Assembly (NCBI GenBank): GCA_003601795.1
Contig: PIXU01000043.1
Location: forward strand, 1 to 6,570
Direction: 5' to 3'
From: Candidatus Methanophagales archaeon
Lineage (GTDB): Archaea > Halobacteriota > Syntropharchaeia > Alkanophagales > Methanospirareceae
Length of the DNA stretch: 6,570 bases
Positions 1 through 5,499 of this stretch are shown here, one piece after another; position 1 is the first letter of the stretch, and each line of letters begins with the position of its first letter. The notes under the pieces are model-generated. The model searched no databases and was not told the origin of the DNA. It saw nothing but the letters and a program-made list of their open reading frames with translations. The position numbers and the translations under genes are program-made.

Positions 1-20
1 CAGATTAACACAGATGATAA
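1..20. repeat. Dispersed intergenic repeat arm at the window edge
   Basis: CAGATTAACACAGATGATAA at the window start belongs to the same family as 5100-5130 and 5491-5516. The 12-nt string CACAGATGATAA recurs at 5505-5516. Its inverted counterpart lies at 683-696, on the other side of the toxin-antitoxin pair. The left end is cut by the window. Confidence 0.65.
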
Positions 21-35
21 AAAAGCAAAAATTGG

Positions 36-58
36 GAGAAGGATTTTTTTTCCTTCTC
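36..58 (-). terminator. Terminator hairpin after the antitoxin gene
   Basis: A perfect 8-bp stem, GAGAAGGA (36-43) with TCCTTCTC (51-58), encloses a 7-nt loop. Read on the minus strand it lies just 3 nt after the antitoxin stop codon and is followed by CCAATTTTTGCTTTTTT, a U-rich tail. This suits termination of the minus-strand toxin-antitoxin transcript. The + strand side lacks a comparable gene upstream. Confidence 0.6.
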
Positions 59-61
59 TGT

Positions 62-307
62 TTATTTTTTGATTTTAGCACTTTTCACTTCACTGATTAC
101 TTTCAAATTTTCAAAAATCTTAACTTGCCCTGTCCTATTCACTGCTTCTCTAATCCCTTCAATCATTCCTGGGATTCCCGGTGGATACCACTCCTCTCCA
201 CACTTCAAGCAGACTAATATTGGTACGTCTTTAATCAGAATTCCTCCGGTATGCTCATCTTTAAACTCAAGCCTAAGCTCTCCTCCACACCTGCAATTAT
301 AGCTCAT
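62..307 (-). CDS. YgiT-type zinc-finger antitoxin (short MqsA-like)
   Basis: An 81-residue protein with a CxC pair at residues 5 and 7 and a CxxC pair at 33 and 36 (VCLKCGEEW), then the YPPGIPGMIEGI segment. This is the layout of YgiT-type zinc-finger proteins that pair with DUF4258 or MqsR-like toxins. It has no helix-turn-helix domain such as full-length MqsA carries, so it probably neutralises by binding the toxin; that is inferred from length. I chose the ATG at 307 over the upstream in-frame ATG at 340. It has a GAGGAG ribosome site about 6 nt before it, and the residues between the two ATGs are encoded by DNA that in another frame is the toxin's C-terminus. The toxin's ancestral TGA overlaps this ATG (ATGA), the usual coupling of such pairs. 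The C-terminal tail is rich in Lys. Confidence 0.75.
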   Translation of the reverse strand: MSYNCRCGGELRLEFKDEHTGGILIKDVPILVCLKCGEEWYPPGIPGMIEGIREAVNRTGQVKIFENLKVISEVKSAKIKK

Positions 308-619
308 TTTGCTCTCCTCTTTGTAAATGTCTTGTCCCATTTTTCTGCTTCTGGCATAGCATTATACTGTTATTAAATAACATAAACCTTCTCTTGGAGA
401 TAAAACAACATGAACAGGTTTTCCTTCAACAAAGGTTAAAACTAACGCACTCTCTCCACGTTGATCATCTGGATAATGCTCTACTAATGTAAAACTCCTC
501 CTAAGAGCGTCTTCTAAACCTGATTCACTAATATTATCATTCTCAGCCTCTACTCTGGAGTGCCTATGCCATAGTATCGTTTTTAACCCACCGCGTATTT
601 TATTAACTACACCGCTCAT
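304..619 (-). pseudogene. DUF4258-type toxin, frameshifted near the C-terminus
   Basis: The open frame from the ATG at 617-619 gives 85 residues ending at a TAA at 362-364. The sequence resembles DUF4258 proteins, RelE-like toxins of type II toxin-antitoxin pairs. An N-terminal HRHS segment is followed by LEDALRRSFTLVEHYPDD, RGESALVLTFVEGKPVHVV and LCYLITV. Family members continue past this last strand with a Y-x-P-(x)n-W tail. That tail is present here but one frame over: after a 4-nt surplus at 359-362 (GCAT, a copy of GCAT at 354-357) the frame reads PEAEKWDKTFTKRRAK and ends in a TGA at 304-306 that overlaps the antitoxin ATG. Removing the 4 nt restores ITVYMPEAEKWDK. The truncated form keeps most of the core but loses the basic tail, so it may be inactive. 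A sequencing error is possible but less likely for 4 nt outside a homopolymer. Confidence 0.7.
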
Positions 620-633
620 AATTCATCCAAAAG

Positions 634-650
634 GTTTTTATTATTAAAAA
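634..650 (-). promoter_or_regulatory. Possible archaeal TATA box for the toxin-antitoxin pair
   Basis: On the minus strand an AT-only stretch, TTTTTAATAATAAAA, is centred about 25 nt before the toxin ATG at 619. That spacing would give a transcript starting close to the start codon, as is common in archaea. The site is AT-rich by composition, so this is only a candidate. Confidence 0.3.
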
Positions 651-682
651 TACCCCTCCTGCCCAACAAAAAGAAAAAAAAA

Positions 683-708
683 CGTGTAAATCTGTGTCTC
701 AAATAGAA
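683..708. repeat. Dispersed intergenic repeat, copy 1
   Basis: The sequence CGTGTAAATCTGTGTC followed by TCAAATAGAA matches 5185-5210 in 25 of 26 positions. The similarity continues loosely downstream (a TATACTTTA core at 719-727 and 5217-5225). The complement of the first half (GACACAGATTTACACG) pairs with the CAGATTAACACAGAT at 1-15, so the toxin-antitoxin pair lies between inverted arms. Confidence 0.7.
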
Positions 709-771
709 CGAATAACGTTATACTTTAACATCAAAGAGGCAAGTTGATTTTACCCTCCTGTCTCCTCTTCC

Positions 772-806
772 CTATTGGCTATTGGCTATTGGCTATTGCC
801 TATTCC
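772..806. repeat. Tandem 7-bp repeat, five units
   Basis: Three perfect CTATTGG units (772-778, 779-785, 786-792) are followed by CTATTGC and CTATTCC. The tract lies in a pyrimidine-rich stretch without coding potential. It looks like a slippage-prone microsatellite. Confidence 0.85.
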
Positions 807-927
807 CCACTCCTCACTTTTCACACTTTTTACGCAACCCTCACAACTTGTATGACCAATATCAGATTAATATGAAATAAGGGCTTAGAAGGGGGCATCT
901 CATTTTTGGAAGGTGCAGAAAAACCGA

Positions 928-942
928 AAGCCTTTTAAGTTG
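928..942 (+). promoter_or_regulatory. Weak candidate TATA box for the mcr operon
   Basis: The stretch around CCTTTTAAGTT is the best TATA-like element at a plausible distance. It would place a transcript start near 960 and give a leader of about 50 nt that contains the ribosome site. An alternative AT-rich site is ATTAATATG at 866-874, which would give a longer leader. Neither is a strong match, and the choice needs transcript-end data. Confidence 0.25.
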
Positions 943-990
943 GGTTGGGATATAGATGTGGTTACCCTACAAAAAGGGAAAAATAAAAGA

Positions 991-997
991 AAGGAGG
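991..997 (+). promoter_or_regulatory. Ribosome binding site of mcrB
   Basis: AAGGAGG lies 11 nt before the ATG at 1009. It decides the start in favour of 1009 and against the in-frame GTG at 913. The same strong site recurs before mcrG (2332-2338, 9 nt) and mcrA (3174-3180, 11 nt). Confidence 0.8.
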
Positions 998-1008
998 AAA
1001 AAAAAGAT

Positions 1009-2331
1009 ATGGCCAAAAAAGCAATAGAAGATAAGATAGACTTGTACGACGATAGAGGTAATGTACTGGCGAGTGACGTGCCGTTACAGGCGATCAGTCC
1101 ATTGAGAAACCCGGCGATAAAGAAGATAATCAGTCTGACTATCCGGACAGGTGCGGTTGACTTAGCGAAATTAGAGAAGAAATTAGCGACCGGAGCAATA
1201 GGTGGCAGGGGAATGATAATCCGCGGCGTGGAAAGGGACTTCCCGATACTGGACAAGGCGGAAGAGATAAGGACGGAAATGGAAGACATGTTGCGCGTGG
1301 AAGAAGGCGACGACACGAGTGTGGTGCTGATGTCCGGTGGAAAGCGGATGCTGACGCAGGTGCCGACCGCGAGGATTTTGTCCGACTATTCGGTTGGTGT
1401 CACGGCGGCGATGGCTGCGCTGACGCACGCGGTAATAGACGTTTGCGACGTGAACATGTGGGATGCACCGTATGTGAAGGCGGCAGTATGGGGTATGTAC
1501 CCGGAAGACCCGGACGTAGCAGACGGAGCGGTGAAGATGCTGGTGGACATACCAATGAAGAACGAGGGACCGGGATTCGCACTGAGGAACATACCGGTGA
1601 ACCACCTTGCGGCTACGGTTCGTAAGCGAGCGATGCAAGGAGCGGCATTGACAATGATACTGGAAAAGGCAGCGCAGTTCGAGATGGGGAATACAATGGG
1701 ACCGTTTGAGCGCGGGCATCTGTTAGACTTTGCCTACGAGGGACTGAATGCGAACAACCTGCTGTACAACTTGATAAAGGAGAACGGAAAGGGCGTGTTA
1801 GCCGACGTCGTGTACGACTTAGTGGACAGAGCAAAAGCGGATGGACTGCTAAAAGAGAAGAAGAAGATGCCTTCGGGCTATGTGGTCTATACATCGGACG
1901 ACATGCAGTTGTGGAACGCGTATGCGTCTGCGGGACTGCTTGCCGCGGTATCCGTGAACCTTGCCGCGATGCGTGCAGGGCAGGCCGTGCCGGGGAACAT
2001 CATGTATTACAATGTTCTGCTGGAGCATGAGACGGGAATGCCGGGCGTAGACGGTGGAATGGCACAGGCAGCGTCGGTGTCGAGTTCGTTCTTCTCACAC
2101 TCGATTTACGGAGGCGGCGGACCGGGTGTGTTCTACGGGAACCACATCGTTACGAGGCATCCGAAGGGGCAGTTCATACCGTGCTTCTGCGCAGCGATGT
2201 GCATAGATGCAGACACGATGTACTTCTCACCCTCGAGGACGTCAGGGCTGTACGGTGAGGTGCTGGGCGCGATACCGGAGTTTGCAGAGCCGATGAAGGC
2301 GGTTGCAGAGGGAGCGAAGGAGCTAATGTAA
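1009..2331 (+). CDS. mcrB: Methyl-coenzyme M reductase, beta subunit
   Basis: A 440-residue beta subunit of methyl-coenzyme M reductase, the cytoplasmic enzyme that interconverts methyl-CoM plus CoB with methane plus the CoM-S-S-CoB heterodisulfide. The beta subunit lines the CoB channel and the substrate pocket. The signature block SSFFSHSIYGGGGPG lies at 358-372. It holds Phe361, Phe362 and Tyr367, at the same numbers as the active-site residues of the M. marburgensis enzyme, and GNHIVTRH follows with His379. Length is normal for the family (about 430-445). The start at 1009 is set by a strong AAGGAGG site; translation then begins MAKKAIEDKIDLYDD, typical of McrB N-termini. It is the first gene of the operon and is followed after 16 nt by mcrG, not by mcrD/mcrC as in most methanogens. 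Base composition is clearly more GC-rich than the flanks. Confidence 0.97.
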   Translation: MAKKAIEDKIDLYDDRGNVLASDVPLQAISPLRNPAIKKIISLTIRTGAVDLAKLEKKLATGAIGGRGMIIRGVERDFPILDKAEEIRTEMEDMLRVEEGDDTSVVLMSGGKRMLTQVPTARILSDYSVGVTAAMAALTHAVIDVCDVNMWDAPYVKAAVWGMYPEDPDVADGAVKMLVDIPMKNEGPGFALRNIPVNHLAATVRKRAMQGAALTMILEKAAQFEMGNTMGPFERGHLLDFAYEGLNANNLLYNLIKENGKGVLADVVYDLVDRAKADGLLKEKKKMPSGYVVYTSDDMQLWNAYASAGLLAAVSVNLAAMRAGQAVPGNIMYYNVLLEHETGMPGVDGGMAQAASVSSSFFSHSIYGGGGPGVFYGNHIVTRHPKGQFIPCFCAAMCIDADTMYFSPSRTSGLYGEVLGAIPEFAEPMKAVAEGAKELM

Positions 2332-2347
2332 AAGGAGGAAAAAAGAA

Positions 2348-3190
2348 ATGCCACAATTTTGGGCTGGGGGCAGCCATATAGCGGATAACAGAAGGAAAGT
2401 TATGGACCCCAGCTATACGTTTGAGAAGTTGAGAGACATAGCAGAAGAGGACGTGGTGCGGCTGCTTGCACACCGCGCGCCGGGAGAAGAGTACAAGAGT
2501 ATTCATCCACCGTTAGAAGAGATGGAAGAGCCGGAATGCGCCGTTCGTGAGATGGTCGAGCCGACAGAGGGAGCAAAAGCAGGCGACAGGATTCGATACG
2601 TGCAGTTCACCGATTCGATGCAGTTCTCACCGATAACGCCTTACCAGCGTGCATTATCTGCGCTTAACAGGTACAGGGGCATAGACCCAGGCGTGTTATC
2701 GGGCAGGACGATCATCGAGGCGAGAGAGCGGGACATAGAGAAGATAGCGAAGGAGCTTATTGATTCCGAGCTATTCGATACCGCAAGGACGGGATTGCGA
2801 GGAAGGACGGTGCACGGGCATGCGGTTCGATTGGATGAACACGGGATGATGTTCGATGCACTGCGGAGATGGTCAATAGATGAGAGCACCGGGGACGTCA
2901 TTTACGTGAAGGACATGATTGGCGGTGCAATGGACAAGGAAGTAGTATTAGGAAAGCCACTGCCAGAGGACGAGCTGAGGAAGAGAACGACAATGTACAG
3001 GAATGCCCAGGGCGGTGTCTGGCAGGAAGTAGACGACCCGGAGTCAATGGACGTGCAGTCGGAGATACACTGGAAGCGGACGGTTTATGGATTCCAGTCA
3101 TGGAAGAAGATAGAAGACGTGAAAGGTGGAAAGAAGGACATAGGCGTAAAGGAAGTGAAAATGTTTACGCCAAGAGGAGGTGTGGAGTAA
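2348..3190 (+). CDS. mcrG: Methyl-coenzyme M reductase, gamma subunit
   Basis: A 280-residue gamma subunit of methyl-coenzyme M reductase. Recognisable family blocks are HRAPGEEY (42-49), HPPLEEM (53-59), REMVEP (67-72), AGDRIRYVQFTDSM (78-91), LSGRTIIEARERD (117-129) and HGHAVRLDEHGMMFD (156-170). Arg120, in LSGR, has the same number as the M. marburgensis arginine that binds the CoM sulfonate. The start follows an AAAGGAGG site by 9 nt and aligns with the family N-terminus. The protein is about 30 residues longer than methanogen McrG (about 249), because of a Lys-rich tail after residue 250 (KKIEDVKGGKKDIGVKEVK). I recall a similar length for the ANME-1 gamma subunit. The TAA is followed after one nucleotide by the mcrA ATG, and the last codons of mcrG (AAGAGGAGGT) form the ribosome site of mcrA, so translation is probably coupled. 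Confidence 0.97.
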   Translation: MPQFWAGGSHIADNRRKVMDPSYTFEKLRDIAEEDVVRLLAHRAPGEEYKSIHPPLEEMEEPECAVREMVEPTEGAKAGDRIRYVQFTDSMQFSPITPYQRALSALNRYRGIDPGVLSGRTIIEARERDIEKIAKELIDSELFDTARTGLRGRTVHGHAVRLDEHGMMFDALRRWSIDESTGDVIYVKDMIGGAMDKEVVLGKPLPEDELRKRTTMYRNAQGGVWQEVDDPESMDVQSEIHWKRTVYGFQSWKKIEDVKGGKKDIGVKEVKMFTPRGGVE

Positions 3191-3191
3191 A

Positions 3192-4904
3192 ATGCCATAT
3201 GGAGATATACAGCATAATTTCCTGAAAGCGATGTCAGATAAGTTCGCAGAGAAGCCAGAAGACACAAAAACGAAGTTCTATGTGTATGGCGGCTGGAAGC
3301 AGGACAAGAGGAAGGTAGAGTTCGTGGAGGAATCGAAGAAGTTAGCTTTCGCGCGGAAGTCGAGAACACCGGGGTACAATCCGGACGTGGGAATGCCTCA
3401 GGGGCAGCGATACCTGATGCCGTACATGATGAACCACACGGACATTATGGTGAACATGGACGACCTGCACTGGATAAACAATGCTGCGATGCAGCAGTGC
3501 TGGGACGACATGAAGCGAGGAATTGTCCTGGGACTGGACGATGCGCACGGTCTGTTAGAGGCGAGATTGGGTAAGGAAGTTACGCCGGATACAATCAGCC
3601 ACTACATGGAAGTGCTGAACCACGCGCTGCCTGGTGGTGCGGTTATCCAGGAGCACATGGTAGAGACGAAACCGATGCTGGTGAATGACTGCTATGCGAA
3701 GATATTTACCGGTGACGATGACCTTGCAGATGCGGTGGACAGGCGATTCTTATTGGACATAAACAAGGAGTTCCCAGCAGGCTGGGAAAAGCCGGGCGAG
3801 CAGGCAGACCAGTTGAAAGAAGCAATAGGCAAGAAGATCTGGCAGATTCTGTGGATGCCAACCGTCGTAGGTAGGACAACAGACGGAGGAACGATGTTCA
3901 GATGGGTAGGCATGCAGGTCGGGATGACGATGATAAACGCATACAAGTTGTGTGCAGGTGAGTCAGTAACCGGAGAGTTTGCATACTACGCGAAACACGC
4001 GGCTGTGGTCAAGATATCGAACTTCATGCCGGTGAAGAGAGCAAGGGCGCATAACGAGCCAGGAGGAATGCCATTAGGAATAAACGCGGACAGTACGAGG
4101 TCGCCGGCATTGTTCCCGAACGACCCGATAAGAGCGGAGCTGGAGAGCATCGCGGTTGCTGCTATGGTCTACGACCAGTTGTGGTTCGGGACGTACATGT
4201 CGGGTGGTGTAGGATTCACGCAGTATGCTTCCGCGACATACACGGACAACATCCTGGAGGACTTCTGCTACAAGGGATGTGAAATCGGGCTGGACTACGC
4301 GAACGGCGAGATGGCTTCAATCAAGGGCGACAAGCTGAACATGGACATCCTGGAGCAGATAATAAGATCAGAGAACGATTACTGCCTGACGCAGTACGAA
4401 GCGTACCCGACAGTAGCGGAATCTCACTTCGGTGGTTCGGTTAGAGCGTGCTGCGCGGCAGCGGGATGTGGTAGTGCAGTTGCATGCGCAACGGGACTTG
4501 CACAGCCAACGCTGAGTGCGTGGTCGCTGTCGCAGTTGGGACACTACGAGAGGATAGGTCGGCTTGGATTCTTCGGGTACGACCTGCAGGACCAGGCAAC
4601 GGCTAACTGCTCGTATTCATACCAGAGCGACGAGGGACTACCATTCGAGATGCGAGGTGTGAACTACCCGAACTACGCGATGAACGTGGGGCACCAGAGT
4701 GCGTACGGTGGTCTGGTTGCAGGAGCGCACTGCGCGAACAAGGACGCATGGGTGCTGTCACCGCTGTGGAAAGTAGCATTCGCGGACCGTGACCTGCCGT
4801 TCGACAGGGGCTACGTGACCAAGGAGTACGGAATAGGCGGTCTCAGGGAATTCAAACCTGCGGGTGAGCGTGACCTGATAATCGGCGGATATTACGGACG
4901 ATAA
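3192..4904 (+). CDS. mcrA: Methyl-coenzyme M reductase, alpha subunit (ANME-1 type)
   Basis: A 570-residue catalytic alpha subunit that binds nickel cofactor F430. Residues matched to M. marburgensis: Gln153 (axial ligand Gln147, in GGAVIQEHMVE), His269 (N-methyl-His257), Arg283 (5-methyl-Arg271), Phe342 and Tyr345 (Phe330, Tyr333, in GGVGFTQY), Gly462 (thioglycine Gly445, in FFGYDLQDQ) and Asp467 (Asp450). Two positions differ. Val417 (GGSVRACC) replaces methyl-Gln400, and Ala469 replaces S-methyl-Cys452. Val417 is followed by a cysteine cluster at 420, 421, 426 and 432. Val at this place plus the cysteine patch characterises ANME-1 McrA with methylthio-F430. The ATG at 3192 is chosen over the in-frame GTG at 3180, which lies inside the ribosome site. 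The C-terminus is GGYYGR. Function in methane oxidation is inferred from the ANME-1 features. Confidence 0.97.
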   Translation: MPYGDIQHNFLKAMSDKFAEKPEDTKTKFYVYGGWKQDKRKVEFVEESKKLAFARKSRTPGYNPDVGMPQGQRYLMPYMMNHTDIMVNMDDLHWINNAAMQQCWDDMKRGIVLGLDDAHGLLEARLGKEVTPDTISHYMEVLNHALPGGAVIQEHMVETKPMLVNDCYAKIFTGDDDLADAVDRRFLLDINKEFPAGWEKPGEQADQLKEAIGKKIWQILWMPTVVGRTTDGGTMFRWVGMQVGMTMINAYKLCAGESVTGEFAYYAKHAAVVKISNFMPVKRARAHNEPGGMPLGINADSTRSPALFPNDPIRAELESIAVAAMVYDQLWFGTYMSGGVGFTQYASATYTDNILEDFCYKGCEIGLDYANGEMASIKGDKLNMDILEQIIRSENDYCLTQYEAYPTVAESHFGGSVRACCAAAGCGSAVACATGLAQPTLSAWSLSQLGHYERIGRLGFFGYDLQDQATANCSYSYQSDEGLPFEMRGVNYPNYAMNVGHQSAYGGLVAGAHCANKDAWVLSPLWKVAFADRDLPFDRGYVTKEYGIGGLREFKPAGERDLIIGGYYGR

Positions 4905-4905
4905 G

Positions 4906-4930
4906 TCAAACTTTTTAGAAAAAAGTTTGA
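4906..4930 (+). terminator. Perfect hairpin directly after mcrA
   Basis: TCAAACTTTTT (4906-4916) and AAAAAGTTTGA (4920-4930) form a perfect 11-bp stem with a 3-nt loop, starting 1 nt after the mcrA stop. No T-run follows (the next bases are TCAAAAACAAACG), so it is not a typical terminator by itself. It could be an mRNA-stabilising 3' hairpin or one half of an alternative fold with 4969-4978. Confidence 0.6.
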
Positions 4931-4949
4931 TCAAAAACAAACGAGCAAC

Positions 4950-4970
4950 AAAACCAAACAAAACCAAACA
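4950..4970 (+). repeat. AC-rich linker with repeated AAAACCAAAC
   Basis: Between the first hairpin and the terminator lies a G-free stretch with AAAACCAAAC twice in tandem. It should be unpaired in the transcript and so sets the spacing of the two hairpins. Confidence 0.6.
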
Positions 4971-5031
4971 AACTTTTTCGGAAAAAAGAAGTTTGAGGGG
5001 GTGTTTTTTCCCCCCCTTCTTTTTATTTTTT
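4969..5031 (+). terminator. Composite terminator of the mcr operon
   Basis: An outer stem AAAAAGAAG (4983-4991) with CTTCTTTTT (5016-5024) encloses an inner stem GGGGG (4997-5001) with a C-tract at 5010-5015. The inner loop is T-rich, and the whole is followed by ATTTTTTG. A C-run and T-runs at 5004-5030 make this the likely end of the mcr transcript. CAAACTTTTT at 4969-4978 can alternatively pair with 4982-4995 (imperfect) or with 4920-4929 (perfect). Confidence 0.7.
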
Positions 5032-5073
5032 GCTTTCGGCGGATGGGCAATAGTGTAAAGTTTTTATAATACT

Positions 5074-5108
5074 AACAAGAAAACAAAAAATAAATTATAG
5101 ACACAGAT
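5074..5108. repeat. 35-bp direct repeat, copy 1
   Basis: The segment from AACAAGAAAACA to GACACAGAT matches 5465-5499 in 33 of 35 positions without gaps. The two copies lie 391 nt apart and bracket the hicBA remnant. In copy 2 the first part doubles as the last codons and the stop of the HicA-like frame. Confidence 0.8.
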
Positions 5109-5200
5109 TAACGCAGATTAACACAGACACACAGACAGATGATATGAATTAACACGGTTAAACTAAAATAAATCTGCGTAAATCCGTGTAAATCTGTGTC
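5100..5200. repeat. 101-bp element with imperfect 29-nt terminal inverted repeats
   Basis: GACACAGATT (5100-5109) is the exact complement of AATCTGTGTC (5191-5200). The match continues inward with a few mismatches to about 29 nt, each arm consisting of two to three units of the type GATTAACRCA. There is no open frame inside. It resembles a small non-coding palindromic repeat. Whether it is mobile cannot be told from one copy. Confidence 0.65.
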
Positions 5201-5210
5201 TTAAATAGAA
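5185..5210. repeat. Dispersed intergenic repeat, copy 2
   Basis: It matches 683-708 in 25 of 26 positions, in the same orientation. Both copies are followed shortly by a TATACTTTA string. Here that string extends to CTTTATATAC, a good archaeal TATA box. Confidence 0.7.
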
Positions 5211-5220
5211 GGAAGCTATA

Positions 5221-5230
5221 CTTTATATAC
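5221..5230 (+). promoter_or_regulatory. Archaeal TATA box before the hicB-like remnant
   Basis: CTTTATATAC is a close match to the archaeal box A. Its centre is about 30 nt before the ATG at 5256, as expected for a leaderless or nearly leaderless transcript. This supports a former gene at 5256. The box immediately follows the dispersed repeat, which may thus carry promoters. Confidence 0.5.
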
Positions 5231-5255
5231 AAAAATAAAGAGAAACATACTGAAA

Positions 5256-5345
5256 ATGAAAACGTATATTTTCAAAGTTGTTCTGGAAAAATCGTCAGAT
5301 ATGGTAATTGTGTCGCCAGAGCTTAGCGTATCTGTGACGGTATGA
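5256..5345 (+). pseudogene. HicB-like antitoxin, N-terminal remnant
   Basis: A 29-codon frame reads MKTYIFKVVLEKSS, then a SPELS motif, and ends at a TGA at 5343-5345. The opening strand MKTYxFKVVxE and the following SPEL segment are typical of the N-terminus of HicB/UPF0150 antitoxins, whose full length is about 70-140 residues. Everything past the second strand is missing. A TATA box lies at the expected distance upstream and a HicA-like C-terminal fragment follows within 10 nt. The simplest reading is an internal deletion that removed the end of hicB and the start of hicA, plus small indels. Such a short match could be chance; the joint occurrence of both halves in the usual B-then-A order is the main support. 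Confidence 0.5.
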
Positions 5346-5351
5346 GCATGA

Positions 5352-5484
5352 TTGATTATCTTTTCACCATTCTGCAAAAACTTTCCCACCAAAAACGCTA
5401 AAGCGCATAATAGAAGAGCAAGCTGGATGGACTGAAGCAGACCTCCGGCGTTTAAAACTTCTTAAACAAGAAAACAGAAAATAA
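5352..5484 (+). pseudogene. HicA-like toxin, C-terminal remnant
   Basis: From 5365 to the TAA at 5482-5484 the frame reads HHSAKTFPPKTLKRIIEEQA followed by GWTEADLRRLKLLK. This matches the C-terminal half of HicA/YcfA mRNA interferases, where a strand with an H-x-x-K turn is followed by P-x-x-TL-x-x-II-x-x-A-G and a short helix. Just upstream, 5352-5363 reads LIIF in a neighbouring frame; dropping one T from the run at 5361-5364 joins it to the fragment, so a 1-nt frameshift is likely. The N-terminal half, with the catalytic-region GSH motif, is absent, so the toxin cannot be active. It directly follows the HicB-like remnant. The last codons lie within the 35-bp direct repeat. Confidence 0.55.
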
Positions 5485-5499
5485 AATATAGACACAGAT
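5465..5499. repeat. 35-bp direct repeat, copy 2
   Basis: The partner of 5074-5108 with 33 of 35 identities. It overlaps the end of the HicA-like fragment and runs into GACACAGATA, the left arm of the next inverted-repeat segment. Confidence 0.8.

Larger units (their letters stand above)
620..1008. other. Intergenic spacer between the divergent toxin-antitoxin pair and mcr operon
   Basis: No coding frame here looks real. From 683 to 708 there is one arm of the dispersed CGTGTAAATCTGTGTC repeat. From about 740 to 840 is pyrimidine-rich low-complexity DNA that includes five 7-bp units. The last 150 nt should contain the mcr promoter and leader. A frame opened by the GTG at 913 is in phase with mcrB but is not a credible N-terminus: it is Lys/Arg-rich, is not part of McrB, and lies before the strong ribosome site. 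Confidence 0.6.
5031..5255. other. AT-rich intergenic region with repeats
   Basis: No gene is visible between the mcr terminator and the hicB-like remnant. The stretch contains a TATA-like TTTTTATAAT at 5061-5070 with no gene in range, the direct repeat at 5074-5108, and a 101-bp inverted-repeat element (5100-5200). Confidence 0.6.

Noticed and set aside
308..340. Upstream ATG of the antitoxin
   Set aside because: The added residues come from the toxin tail in another frame. The ATG at 307 has the ribosome site and the ATGA overlap.
913..1008. GTG-initiated N-terminal extension of mcrB
   Set aside because: The extra 32 residues are not part of McrB, and a strong ribosome site precedes the ATG at 1009.
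1183..1719. Long minus-strand frame inside mcrB
   Set aside because: It is a shadow of the GC-rich mcrB coding strand, with His/Arg-rich low-complexity translation and no ribosome site.
3180..3191. GTG start for mcrA
   Set aside because: The GTG overlaps the AGGAGG site itself. The ATG at 3192 has the same 11-nt spacing as mcrB.
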